Source of the DNA: an uncultured Lachnotalea sp.
Lineage (GTDB): Bacteria; Bacillota; Clostridia; Lachnospirales; Lachnospiraceae
Direction: 5' to 3'
Assembly: GCA_947066815.1 (NCBI GenBank)
Contig: CAMSZT010000023.1
Span: forward strand, 1-50,709
DNA length: 50,709 nt
This document shows positions 26,116 through 34,331 of the stretch, one piece after another. Each line of letters opens with the position of its first letter. Within the stretch, counting starts at the first letter, position 1. Under the pieces are notes generated by a model that worked only from the letters and a program-made list of their open reading frames with translations, did not search any database and was not told the origin of the DNA. The position numbers and the translations under genes were made by a program.

Positions 26116-26865
26116 ATGGCAAGAAAGAAAATCATTGCCGGAAACTGGAAGATGAACATGACTCCCAGCGAAGCGGTAAAACTGATCGAAACCCTGAAAC
26201 CCCTGGTAAAGACCGACGATGCGGACGTGGTGTTCTGCGTTCCCGCCATCGACATCATCCCCGCCCTGGAAGCGGCGAAGGGAACCAACATCGAGATCGG
26301 CGCAGAGAACATGTATTTTGAGGAGAAGGGCGCTTACACCGGCGAGATCGCTCCCGCCATGCTGACGGACGTGGGCGTGAAGTACGTGATCATCGGCCAT
26401 TCCGAGAGAAGAGAGTATTTCGCGGAGACTGACGAGACCGTCAATAAGAAAGTGCTGAAGGCCTTCGAGCACGGCATCACTCCCATCGTGTGCTGCGGCG
26501 AGACCCTGACCCAGAGAGAGCAGGGCGTGACCATGGACTTCATCCGCCAGCAGGTGAAGATCGCATTCCTGGGCGTGACGGCGGAGCAGGCTAAGACGGC
26601 CGTCATCGCTTACGAGCCCATCTGGGCCATCGGGACCGGCAAGACGGCCACCACCGAGCAGGCGCAGGAGGTTTGCGGCGGCATCCGCAAGTGCATCGCC
26701 GAGATTTATGACGAGGCGACGGCGGAAGCCATCCGCATCCAGTACGGCGGAAGCGTAAACGCCAAGACGGCCCCGGAGCTGTTCGTACAGCCCGATATCG
26801 ACGGCGGCCTGGTGGGCGGCGCAGCCCTTAAGCCCGACTTCGGCCAGATCGTAAACTGGAAGTAA
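26116..26865 (+). CDS. tpiA: Triose-phosphate isomerase
   Basis: A 249-residue TIM barrel interconverting dihydroxyacetone phosphate and glyceraldehyde 3-phosphate. N and K of AGNWKMN, His of [11 protein letters not shown] (about residue 95), Glu of [12 protein letters not shown] (about 167) and the phosphate loop QYGGSV and GGLVGGAAL are all present. AAAGGATAAG lies before the ATG. It closes the gap-pgk-tpiA operon, which ends in a long hairpin terminator. Confidence 0.98.
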   Translation: MARKKIIAGNWKMNMTPSEAVKLIETLKPLVKTDDADVVFCVPAIDIIPALEAAKGTNIEIGAENMYFEEKGAYTGEIAPAMLTDVGVKYVIIGHSERREYFAETDETVNKKVLKAFEHGITPIVCCGETLTQREQGVTMDFIRQQVKIAFLGVTAEQAKTAVIAYEPIWAIGTGKTATTEQAQEVCGGIRKCIAEIYDEATAEAIRIQYGGSVNAKTAPELFVQPDIDGGLVGGAALKPDFGQIVNWK

Positions 26866-26900
26866 TTTCTTGAAGACTCTGTGAAAACAGGGCGGACCGG

Positions 26901-26980
26901 ATATCCTCTTCCTCTCTTTTGACTTACTTTACGCTAAGGAACCGCGGTGAAGTGAGCGGGAGAGGGAAGAGGATATTTTT
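26901..26980 (+). terminator. Terminator after tpiA
   Basis: ATATCCTCTTCC/TCTC pairs with GAGAGGGAAGAGGATAT (one-base bulge, about 16 bp) across a loop of about 40 bases, followed by TTTTTAT. The right arm sits just 18 bases before the next gene, so it may also be a leader hairpin of that gene. Confidence 0.7.
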
Positions 26981-26997
26981 ATATTCAGGAGAAAGAC

Positions 26998-27792
26998 ATG
27001 AACCTTAAACCGATCAAGCGGAACATAGAGACCTATCCCGAGACAGTGGTAAACTACATGAAAGATTCTGTACTTTATGATAGTAGTTCTTCGTCTCAGG
27101 CCAGAGTGATCTTTATCGATAAAGACAAGGGCTATTTCCTGAAAGAGGCCGCGGAAGGAACGTTGAGGACCGAAGCGTTGATGACCGCATATATGCATTC
27201 TTTGGGATTATCGGAGGAAGTGCTGTATTATGGTCCTCTCCACGGAAAGGACTATCTTTTGAGCAGAAAAATCCAGGGAGAGGATTGTACCCATCCGGAT
27301 CATCTGGCAGAACCCAAAAGACTGTGCGATACTACGGCCACGCTGCTGCGGGAACTGCATGAGACGGACGGGAAAGGCTGCCCGGTGCAGAACAGGGTCC
27401 TGACATATACGGAAGCGGTAGCACATGGATTTGATATGAAGAGTTATGAGCCTGACCTGTTTGAAGGGATTTGGGAATTTGAGTCTTTTTCAGATGCCAA
27501 ACGCGCGGCGAAGGAGGGGATGGCACTGTTAAAAAAGGAAGTCCTCCTCCATGGGGATTATTGCCTGCCCAACGTCATTCTGGATCACTGGAAGTTTTCG
27601 GGTTATATCGACCTTGGCTGCGGCGGGATCGGGGACCGGCACATCGACCTGGTCTGGGGGATCTGGACGCTCAAATTTAATCTTGGAACCGCAGAGTACA
27701 CGGACCGTTTCATGGATGCCTATGGGAGAGACCGGATTGAGCCGGAAAAGCTGCGGATGGTTGCGGCCATGGAGATGATCGGCGGGGAGTGA
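26998..27792 (+). CDS. Aminoglycoside-phosphotransferase-like kinase
   Basis: A 264-residue protein of the APH fold. The catalytic loop is HGDYCLPNVILDHWKFSGYI with Asp as base and Asn as Mg ligand, followed by IDLGCGGIGDRHIDLVW, the DFG-like metal site. A nucleotide-loop Lys lies in GYFLKEAAEGTLRTEA. This pattern is closest to APH(3')-type kinases, including the length. Whether it confers resistance or acts on another alcohol cannot be told. GGAGAAAG precedes the ATG. It is a single gene between two terminators. Codon use is less C/G-biased than that of the glycolytic neighbours, consistent with recent acquisition or low expression. Confidence 0.85.
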   Translation: MNLKPIKRNIETYPETVVNYMKDSVLYDSSSSSQARVIFIDKDKGYFLKEAAEGTLRTEALMTAYMHSLGLSEEVLYYGPLHGKDYLLSRKIQGEDCTHPDHLAEPKRLCDTTATLLRELHETDGKGCPVQNRVLTYTEAVAHGFDMKSYEPDLFEGIWEFESFSDAKRAAKEGMALLKKEVLLHGDYCLPNVILDHWKFSGYIDLGCGGIGDRHIDLVWGIWTLKFNLGTAEYTDRFMDAYGRDRIEPEKLRMVAAMEMIGGE

Positions 27793-27924
27793 GGGCCTAA
27801 ATGAATGCTTCGGTGGAGCTAAAGAAAGATGGTTTATTATGAACGGCAGGAAAGAGAAGATACTTCGCTGCGGAAAGCAAATCAGTAAAAATATCAGTCA
27901 TATTAATAAAATATTGTGAATTAT

Positions 27925-27963
27925 TTGTCTTCATTTATAAAAATTAAATGAAGACAATTTTTT
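27925..27963 (+). terminator. Terminator upstream of the hydrogenase operon
   Basis: A perfect 13-bp stem TTGTCTTCATTTA/TAAATGAAGACAA with a seven-base loop and six following T. It closes transcription of the phosphotransferase gene. The rest of 27793-28117 is AT-rich regulatory DNA. Confidence 0.92.
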
Positions 27964-27974
27964 ATTGGGGAATC

Positions 27975-27992
27975 CTGTTAAACATTTAACTA
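27975..27992. promoter_or_regulatory. Candidate Rex operator upstream of the hydrogenase operon
   Basis: CTGTTAA-ACAT-TTAACTA matches 12 of 14 fixed positions of the Rex consensus TTGTTAA-N4-TTAACAA. Rex is a NADH-sensing repressor in Firmicutes. The site lies 46 bases before the -35 box, further than typical for direct promoter occlusion. Confidence 0.5.
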
Positions 27993-28037
27993 AATTCCGT
28001 TGTTTTTGTTTTTTTGTGCATACTTGCAAAAATTTCA

Positions 28038-28066
28038 TTGTATAGAATAACTAAAAATGCTATAAT
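28038..28066 (+). promoter_or_regulatory. Hydrogenase operon promoter
   Basis: TTGTAT (28038-28043), a 17-base spacer and TATAAT (28061-28066). Transcription would start near 28073, about 45 bases before the first gene. Confidence 0.8.
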
Positions 28067-28117
28067 GGTATTACTTGGATATACGGAATGCACAAAAACG
28101 AAAAGGAGGAAAAACGA

Positions 28118-28594
28118 ATGCTGGAACAGTCTTATTTTCGTAAGACGGACGAGATCATTGAGCATTATGGGCGCAAGGCCAGCTCATTGATTCCGATCAT
28201 GCAGGACATCCAGGCGGAGTACCGCTATCTTCCCGGGGAGCTTTTGACCTACGTGGCGAAAGAGATTGGGATCACCGAGGCAAAAGCGTACAGTGTGGCA
28301 ACCTTCTATGAGAATTTTTCCTTTGAGGCAAAGGGAAAATACGTCATCAAGGTCTGCGACGGCACTGCCTGTCATGTTCGGAAGTCCACACCGGTGCTGG
28401 AAGCGCTCTGGAAGGAGCTGGGACTCAGCAAGAAGAAGCACACGACGGACGACATGCTGTTTACGGTGGAGACCGTGTCCTGTCTCGGGGCCTGCGGACT
28501 GGCGCCGACCATGATGGTGAACGAAGAGGTTTATCCGTCCATGACACCCGAAAAGGCACTTGCAGTAATTGAAGAATTGAGAGGTAGAGGCTGA
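28118..28594 (+). CDS. hydC: NADH-linked [FeFe]-hydrogenase, NuoE-like subunit
   Basis: A 158-residue thioredoxin-fold [2Fe-2S] protein. Ligand cysteines lie in VCDGTACHVR and VSCLGACGLAPTMMVNE. It matches NuoE/HydC subunits, which relay electrons beside the flavin subunit. The ATG at 28118 follows AAAGGAGG; an upstream ATG at 28088 lacks a ribosome site. Its stop overlaps the next start (TGATG). It is the first of three hydrogenase genes in the order C-B-A. Confidence 0.93.
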   Translation: MLEQSYFRKTDEIIEHYGRKASSLIPIMQDIQAEYRYLPGELLTYVAKEIGITEAKAYSVATFYENFSFEAKGKYVIKVCDGTACHVRKSTPVLEALWKELGLSKKKHTTDDMLFTVETVSCLGACGLAPTMMVNEEVYPSMTPEKALAVIEELRGRG

Positions 28595-30480
28595 TGATCA
28601 AAAATAAAGATGATTTATCGCAGGTACGCGAAGCGGCCAAAAATCAGATGGATGCCTATGACTGCAGGATACTTGTCTGTTCCGGAACCGGATGTATTGC
28701 CACGGGTTCGGCAAAGATTTATGAAGAGTTCAAAGAACTGACCAAGAACACGCCTGGAGTCGTTTTGGATTTTGCGCCCCACGATGAGGGAGAGCACAGC
28801 CATGTGGGAGTGAAGAAGACCGGATGTCAGGGCTTCTGCGAGCTGGGACCGCTGGTTCGGATCCAGAAGGGCGGCGAGGTCATCCAGTATGTGAAGGTCC
28901 AGAGAGAGGACTGCAAGGAGATTTTCGAGCAGACCATTCTCGGAGGGGAAGTGGTGGAGCGGCTGCTCTACACCAAAAAGGATGTCCATTACCGCCATCC
29001 GGAGGACATTCCCTTCATGGCAAAGCAGACCAGGATCGTCCTGGAAAACTGCGGCCGGGTGGATGCGGAATCCCTGGACGAGTACATTGCGGCGGGCGGT
29101 TTTAGGGCCTTGGAAAAATCCATGTTTGAGATGACCAGAGACCAGGTGATCGACGAAGTAGACCGGTCTGGCCTTAGGGGCCGGGGCGGCGGCGGATTCC
29201 CCTGCGGAAGAAAATGGAAACAGGTGGCAAGGCAGAAGGAGACCACCAGATACGTGGTCTGTAACGGCGACGAGGGCGATCCCGGCGCTTTCATGGACGG
29301 CTCCGTCATGGAGGGCGATCCCTTCAAGCTGATCGAGGGCATGATGATCGCCGCCTATGCGGTGCAGTCCAGTGACGGCTATATTTACGTCCGTGCGGAG
29401 TATCCCATGTCCGTGGCCAGGCTGCGCCATGCCATCGGCCAGATGGAAGAGCGGGGTCTGCTGGGCGATAACATTCTGGGAACGGATTTCTCCTTCCGCT
29501 TACATATCAACCGGGGCGCCGGCGCATTTGTCTGCGGCGAGGGCTCCGCACTGACGGCCTCCATCGAGGGCAACCGGGGCATGCCCAGGGTGAAGCCTCC
29601 GAGAACCGTGGAAAAGGGACTCTGGGAGAAGCCCACCGTATTAAATAATGTAGAAACCTATGCCAACGTGCCCAAGATCATTCTTCAGGGCGCAGACTGG
29701 TATCGGACCATCGGCACAGAGGGAAGCCCGGGAACGAAGACCTTCTCCCTGACCGGTTCCATTGAAAACACCGGTCTCATCGAGGTTCCCATGGGAAGCA
29801 CCCTCCGGGAGATCATCTTCGACATCGGCGGCGGACTGAAGAACGGTGCCGAGTTCAAGGCCGTTCAGATCGGCGGCCCTTCCGGCGGATGTCTGACGGA
29901 AAAGCACTTGGATGAGCCCCTGGATTTTGATTCCGTGAAGAAATTCAACGCCATCGTCGGTTCCGGCGGCATGGTGGTCATGGACACCAACACCTGCATG
30001 GTCGAGGTGGCCCGCTTCTTCATGAGCTTTACCCAGAGGGAGTCCTGCGGAAAATGCGTTCCCTGCAGGGAGGGTACCAAGCGCATGCTGGAGATTTTGG
30101 AGAAGATCGTGGCCGGCAAGGGAGAGATGGAGGATTTGGACCGCCTGGAAGAGCTGGCAAACATGATCCGCAGCATGGCTCTCTGCGGCCTCGGCAAGAG
30201 TGCGCCCCTTCCGGTCATCAGCACCTTGAATACCTTCCGGGACGAGTACGTGGAGCACATCCGGGACAAGAAGTGCCGTGCGAAGGTCTGTCAGGCGATG
30301 CGCCGCTTCGTGATCAATCCGGAATACTGCAAGGGCTGCGGAAAGTGTGCGAAGAACTGCCCGGCAGGAGCCATTACCGGTGTCCGCAAGGAATGCTATC
30401 ACATCAATCCGGAGCTTTGTATCAAATGTTCCGCATGTAAAGATAACTGTGCGTTTGATGCCATTTATATTGAGGAATAG
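28594..30480 (+). CDS. hydB: NADH-linked [FeFe]-hydrogenase, NuoF-like flavoprotein subunit
   Basis: A 628-residue subunit. Residues 25-115 are a thioredoxin-like [2Fe-2S] domain (VCSGTGCIATGS, TGCQGFCELGP). Residues about 140-560 are the NuoF core: GLRGRGGGGFPCGRKW near 195-210 binds NADH, NGDEGDPGAF contacts FMN, and ESCGKCVPCREGT near 482-495 binds a 4Fe-4S cluster. Residues 570-628 hold two ferredoxin-type 4Fe-4S motifs (CKGCGKCAKNCP, CIKCSACKDNC). This is the layout of HydB of electron-bifurcating hydrogenases, where NADH and ferredoxin react together. It overlaps hydC by one base and is followed by hydA after 11 bases. Confidence 0.95.
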   Translation: MIKNKDDLSQVREAAKNQMDAYDCRILVCSGTGCIATGSAKIYEEFKELTKNTPGVVLDFAPHDEGEHSHVGVKKTGCQGFCELGPLVRIQKGGEVIQYVKVQREDCKEIFEQTILGGEVVERLLYTKKDVHYRHPEDIPFMAKQTRIVLENCGRVDAESLDEYIAAGGFRALEKSMFEMTRDQVIDEVDRSGLRGRGGGGFPCGRKWKQVARQKETTRYVVCNGDEGDPGAFMDGSVMEGDPFKLIEGMMIAAYAVQSSDGYIYVRAEYPMSVARLRHAIGQMEERGLLGDNILGTDFSFRLHINRGAGAFVCGEGSALTASIEGNRGMPRVKPPRTVEKGLWEKPTVLNNVETYANVPKIILQGADWYRTIGTEGSPGTKTFSLTGSIENTGLIEVPMGSTLREIIFDIGGGLKNGAEFKAVQIGGPSGGCLTEKHLDEPLDFDSVKKFNAIVGSGGMVVMDTNTCMVEVARFFMSFTQRESCGKCVPCREGTKRMLEILEKIVAGKGEMEDLDRLEELANMIRSMALCGLGKSAPLPVISTLNTFRDEYVEHIRDKKCRAKVCQAMRRFVINPEYCKGCGKCAKNCPAGAITGVRKECYHINPELCIKCSACKDNCAFDAIYIEE

Positions 30481-30491
30481 GGGGGACAGAT

Positions 30492-32189
30492 ATGGGTACA
30501 ATCACAATCGATGGCAGAAAAGTAGAATTTACCGATGAAAAAAATGTCCTTTCCATTATCCGGAAGGCAGGCATCGACATTCCGACACTCTGTTATCACT
30601 CCGAGCTTTCCACCTTCGGCGCCTGCCGTCTGTGTACGGTGGAGGACGACAGGGGAAGGACCTTTGCGTCCTGTTCGGAGGAGCCCAGGGACGGGATGGT
30701 CATTTACACCAACACGGGGAAGCTGAAAAAATACAGGAAGATGATCATTGAGCTTCTTCTGGCGGCCCATTGCAGGGATTGCACCACCTGCGTAAAGAAC
30801 GACAACTGCAACCTTCTGGAGCTGGCACGCCGGTTTGGCGTGGGTGAAGTCCGGTTCCAGAATTACAGGGAGGAGCGTCCTCTGGATTTCAGTTCTCCTT
30901 CCATCGTCCGGGATCCCAACAAGTGCATCCTCTGCGGCAACTGCGTCCGGGTCTGTAGCGAGCTGCAGGGTGTCGGCGCCCTGGGCTTTGCCCACCGTGG
31001 CTCCGAAGCCATGGTCATGCCGGCCTTTGACCGGGAGATCGCAACCACGGACTGCGTCAACTGCGGTCAGTGCCGGGTGTTCTGTCCCACCGGTGCCATC
31101 AGCATCCGGGACAATCAGGAAGAGGTATGGGCGGCGCTGGCAGATCCCACGGTGCGGGTAGTGGCCCAGGTGGCGCCCGCCGTTCGGGTGGCAGTGGGAG
31201 ATGCCTTCGGCCTTACAAAAGGCAAGAGCGTCATGGGCAAGATCGTCAACGTCCTTCACCGGATGGGCTTTGACGAGGTCTACGACACCACCTTCAGTGC
31301 GGACCTCACCATCATGGAAGAGTCGGCGGAGTTTTTGGATCGGGTGAAAAACGGCGGAACGCTGCCGCTTCTCACATCCTGCTGTCCGGCGTGGGTGAAG
31401 TTCGTGGGCGAGCAGTTCCCCGACTTCAAGGATAATGTCTCCACCTGCCGTTCCCCTCAGGGAATGCTGTCGGCGGTGGTGAAGGAATATTTCAGAGATC
31501 CGGAAAAGGCAGAGGGAAAGAAGACGGTCATGGTCTCCTTCATGCCCTGTACGGCAAAGAAGATGGAAGCGAAGCGGGCCAACAGCTACACGGAAGGCGA
31601 GATCGACACGGATTACGTGATCACGACCACGGAGCTCATCAAGATGATCCGCACCACCGGTATCGACTTTGCGGCTCTTGAGTCGGAGGCCTCCGACATT
31701 CCCTTCGGATTCGGCTCCGGCGGCGGCGTGATCTTCGGCGTGACCGGCGGCGTGACCGAGGCCGTGATCAGACGTCTGGCCCCCGACCACAGCAAAGAGA
31801 CCATGGACAGCATCGCCGAGTGCGGCGTCCGCCAGGAGGGCTTTATCAAGGAGTTCTCCATCCCTTATGACGGGATGGATGTGAAGATCTGCGTCGTCAG
31901 CGGCCTGGCCAACGCCAGGACCGTCATGGAGCAGGTGAAGAGCGGCGAGAAGGAATATCACCTGATCGAAGTCATGGCCTGCCGCCGCGGCTGCGTCATG
32001 GGCGGCGGACAGCCCAGGTTGGCGGGTCTCAAGGACAAGGGCGCCAGGGCGGAAGGCATCTATAAGGCGGACAATGTCTCCGTGGTGAAGAAGTGCGACG
32101 AGAACCCGATGATCGTCTCTCTCTACGAGGGATTCTTGAAGGGCAAAGAGCATAAGCTGCTCCACAATGAGACCTTCTGTTCTTCATAA
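30492..32189 (+). CDS. hydA: [FeFe]-hydrogenase catalytic subunit, group A3 type
   Basis: A 565-residue catalytic subunit. An N-terminal [2Fe-2S] domain uses Cys34, Cys45, Cys48 and Cys61. A His-Cys3 cluster motif (HCRDCTTCVKNDNC) and two 4Fe-4S motifs (CILCGNCVRVC, CVNCGQCRVFC) follow. The H-cluster motifs are TSCCPAW (295-301, including the proton-relay Cys), MPCTAKKMEAKR (from 351) and ACRRGCVMGGGQP (from 496). It evolves or oxidises H2. With NuoE- and NuoF-like partners it forms the soluble trimeric enzyme that can bifurcate between NADH and reduced ferredoxin. The HydEFG maturases are not in the window. Confidence 0.96.
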   Translation: MGTITIDGRKVEFTDEKNVLSIIRKAGIDIPTLCYHSELSTFGACRLCTVEDDRGRTFASCSEEPRDGMVIYTNTGKLKKYRKMIIELLLAAHCRDCTTCVKNDNCNLLELARRFGVGEVRFQNYREERPLDFSSPSIVRDPNKCILCGNCVRVCSELQGVGALGFAHRGSEAMVMPAFDREIATTDCVNCGQCRVFCPTGAISIRDNQEEVWAALADPTVRVVAQVAPAVRVAVGDAFGLTKGKSVMGKIVNVLHRMGFDEVYDTTFSADLTIMEESAEFLDRVKNGGTLPLLTSCCPAWVKFVGEQFPDFKDNVSTCRSPQGMLSAVVKEYFRDPEKAEGKKTVMVSFMPCTAKKMEAKRANSYTEGEIDTDYVITTTELIKMIRTTGIDFAALESEASDIPFGFGSGGGVIFGVTGGVTEAVIRRLAPDHSKETMDSIAECGVRQEGFIKEFSIPYDGMDVKICVVSGLANARTVMEQVKSGEKEYHLIEVMACRRGCVMGGGQPRLAGLKDKGARAEGIYKADNVSVVKKCDENPMIVSLYEGFLKGKEHKLLHNETFCSS

Positions 32190-32196
32190 AAATCAG

Positions 32197-32231
32197 GCAG
32201 GCCCCCAAGACGAAAGGTTTTGGGGGCCTGC
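32197..32231 (+). terminator. Hairpin terminator after hydA
   Basis: A perfect 12-bp stem GCAGGCCCCCAA/TTGGGGGCCTGC starting eight bases after the hydA stop. The following tract is only weakly T-rich. It may also serve the convergent GntR gene. Confidence 0.75.
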
Positions 32232-32275
32232 TCCCTGTATATTATCAGGGGAACGATGACTTGATCGGCGTTTCC

Positions 32276-32902
32276 TTAGATGCTGATAATGTCTGCCTTC
32301 AGAAGACTGACGGCCAGTTCCGGATTGTCCTGTCGGATGGCTTCCAAAATGGAGCCATGGAAGGCCGGCACCTCGTGGAACTGCCTGGAATGATATTCCG
32401 CCCATCGAGTCTGTGCATAGGCCCTGGTCTGGAGAGTCATAGCGGACCGGAGAAGCTGGTAGGCATATTGGTTGCCATATAACTCGAAGAAAGCTAAATG
32501 GAACCGAATGTTGTCGTTCCAGTGGGTGATGGCATCCGTCTTTTCCTTCCCCTCCAAATCTTTTTGGTTGGCGGCTTCCAGGTCCTTCATGGCTTCCGGG
32601 GTGAACATCCCCCAGTTTTCCCTCATGAAACCACACTCCAGAATGCAGCGGTAGGATTTGGTGTTTGCCACGTCCTCCTCGGTGAGAGGCGTGATCTTGT
32701 AACCGTAGTAAGGGATACTGTAAAGAATCTTTTCTCCGCACAGCTCCACCAACGCCTCACGGATGGGAGCGCGGCTGACATTGAATTTCTCCATCAGCCC
32801 TTTTTCATTGAACACGTGGTCCGGGGGATAAATGCCGAGCAAAATGTCGTTGTAGATAGAGCCGTAAATCTGGTCTTTTAAGCTGGTATTGTTTGCATTC
32901 AT
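32276..32902 (-). CDS. GntR family regulator, FadR/FCD subfamily
   Basis: A 208-residue regulator. Residues 5-75 are the winged helix (LKDQIYGSIYNDILLG, MEKFNVSRAPIREALVELCG). Residues 85-205 are the all-helical FCD ligand domain with likely metal ligands (FHLAFFELYGN, AFHGSILEAI), which often binds small carboxylates. ATG 32902 with GGGAGA upstream is chosen; the frame extends 17 codons further to 32953. It is divergent from the peptide transporter operon and is its likely regulator, an inference from position. Confidence 0.9.
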   Translation of the reverse strand: MNANNTSLKDQIYGSIYNDILLGIYPPDHVFNEKGLMEKFNVSRAPIREALVELCGEKILYSIPYYGYKITPLTEEDVANTKSYRCILECGFMRENWGMFTPEAMKDLEAANQKDLEGKEKTDAITHWNDNIRFHLAFFELYGNQYAYQLLRSAMTLQTRAYAQTRWAEYHSRQFHEVPAFHGSILEAIRQDNPELAVSLLKADIISI

Positions 32903-33072
32903 TGCCGTCTCCCTGTGTAAAGCCGATCGAAGGTGTCTCAAAGCCAAAATCAAATTCCAGTATAACCGAAGGGGACGGGTTTGTCAATGAAACATTGCCT
33001 TATTTACTAAAGGAAAACCGGGATTTCCTATGGTTTTTCAGTGATTTTAGCCTGATTATTTTAAGAAGTGAC

Positions 33073-33101
33073 TTGATTTCGCCGGGTGACTTTGTTATAA
33101 T
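33073..33101 (+). promoter_or_regulatory. Peptide transporter operon promoter
   Basis: TTGATT (33073-33078), a 17-base spacer and TATAAT (33096-33101). It lies about 257 bases before the first permease gene, giving an unusually long leader. Confidence 0.75.
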
Positions 33102-33223
33102 ATGCCCATGTGATATGATTAGCAGATTGAACAAATGCAATTGAAAAAATGTGAGAGACTCTGGGAGATTTGGCAAAAACTGTATGGAATCATGTTTCGT
33201 TCTTTGCATTGGATGGGAGAATG

Positions 33224-33264
33224 GTGCCGACCAAAGGTGTGTTGGTTCCGGCACTATTTTTTTT
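33224..33264 (+). terminator. Intrinsic terminator inside the peptide transporter leader
   Basis: GTGCCG-ACCAA pairs with TTGGT-TC-CGGCAC around AGGTGTG, followed by TATTTTTTTT. It lies between the promoter at 33073 and the first gene at 33358, with no other promoter seen between. This is the layout of an attenuator. The 117-base stretch before it matches no riboswitch or T-box that I recognise. Confidence 0.75.
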
Positions 33265-33357
33265 ATATTGCGGTACTGTGCCAGTTTAAAGCCTTAAAGA
33301 CGCATGATACCCTTTATTCCTTTATCATCAGGAAAATGTGATTCAAGGAGGAAGCCT

Positions 33358-34314
33358 ATGAAACTGAAGTATGTGGGGAAAAGAATCTTGATCATCATAC
33401 CGACCTTTATCGGTATCACGATCCTGGCCTATTTTCTGTCTAGTATGTCGCCGGGCGATCCCATCGATATGATCGTGGGCCCTTCGCAGCTGAGTGCCGA
33501 GGATATTGCGAGGCTGAGGCACAGCTACGGTCTGGACCAGCCGGTCATCATCCAGTATTTCCACTGGTTTGCCAGGATGCTGCAGGGGAATTTCGGAATC
33601 TCTTACCGGACGGCCGAGCCGGTGCTTGGCATGATCTTATCCAGGATAGGCCCGACCCTTCTGATCACGATCACTTCGGTGGTGGTATCCGTACTTTTGG
33701 CGATCCCGATGGGGGTGGGAGCGGCTGTGAAGCCCTATTCCCTCTGGGATTATATTTCTTCCGGCATTTCGTTTCTGGCGGCGGCGGCGCCTAACTTCTT
33801 CGTGGGTCTTTTGCTGGTCTATATTTTTGGAGTAAGCCTAAAGATCCTGCCGGTCAGCGGCATGTACACGACGGCCAGTTCCAAATCCTTCGGAGACCTG
33901 GTACGCCATATGATCCTGCCGGTAGCGGTCCTCGCTTTCCAGCAGATCGGCAACCTGATCCGTCAGGTCCGGGGCAGTATGCTGGAGGTTCTCCAGGAGG
34001 ATTACATAAGGACCGCGAGGGAGAAGGGACTGAAGGAAGGCCGCATCGTGATCCGTCACGGCCTCAGGAACGCCCTGATCCCGGTGGTGACCACCATCGG
34101 TATGAATCTGCCCTTTATCGTGGGCGGCGCCGTGGTGACGGAGCAGATCTTCGGATGGCCGGGGATCGGCACACTGATGGTGCAGTCCATCCATGCCAGA
34201 GATTACCCCTGTATCATGGGAATCACCGTATTTATAGCAATCGTCGTTCTGATCGGAAATCTGATCACAGACCTGGTCTATGGTCTGCTGGATCCGAGAA
34301 TCAGCTATAAATAA
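33358..34314 (+). CDS. Peptide/nickel-type ABC permease (DppB-like)
   Basis: A 318-residue permease of the DppB/OppB class with about six helices. The start KLKYVGKRILIIIPTFIGITIL is typical, as is the EAA loop with EYIRTAREKGLKEGRIVIRHGLRNALIPV in two adjoining pieces and the PGIGTLMVQSI segment. AAGGAGG precedes ATG 33358; the frame opens at 33304 inside the leader but without homology. It is first in the operon B-C-D-F-binding protein. Confidence 0.94.
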   Translation: MKLKYVGKRILIIIPTFIGITILAYFLSSMSPGDPIDMIVGPSQLSAEDIARLRHSYGLDQPVIIQYFHWFARMLQGNFGISYRTAEPVLGMILSRIGPTLLITITSVVVSVLLAIPMGVGAAVKPYSLWDYISSGISFLAAAAPNFFVGLLLVYIFGVSLKILPVSGMYTTASSKSFGDLVRHMILPVAVLAFQQIGNLIRQVRGSMLEVLQEDYIRTAREKGLKEGRIVIRHGLRNALIPVVTTIGMNLPFIVGGAVVTEQIFGWPGIGTLMVQSIHARDYPCIMGITVFIAIVVLIGNLITDLVYGLLDPRISYK

Positions 34315-34331
34315 GACAGGAGGAGATACAG

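Noticed and set aside
27839-27919. Small frame of 26 codons before the hydrogenase operon
   Set aside because: No ribosome site, lies between the phosphotransferase gene and its terminator, and nothing recognisable in the peptide.
30465-32165. 566-codon open frame opposite hydA and other long minus-strand frames (28615-29430, 46073-47272)
   Set aside because: They mirror strongly biased GC-rich coding sequence, lack ribosome sites and give His/Leu/Gly-rich proteins without homology.
33107-33264. T-box riboswitch in the transporter leader
   Set aside because: The conserved AGGGTGGNACCGCG box is absent; GGTGCCGACC is only superficially similar.
33135-33341. Possible Trp-rich leader peptide before the peptide transporter
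   Set aside because: No ribosome site precedes its ATG and the frame runs straight through the terminator. A leader-peptide mechanism is not supported.
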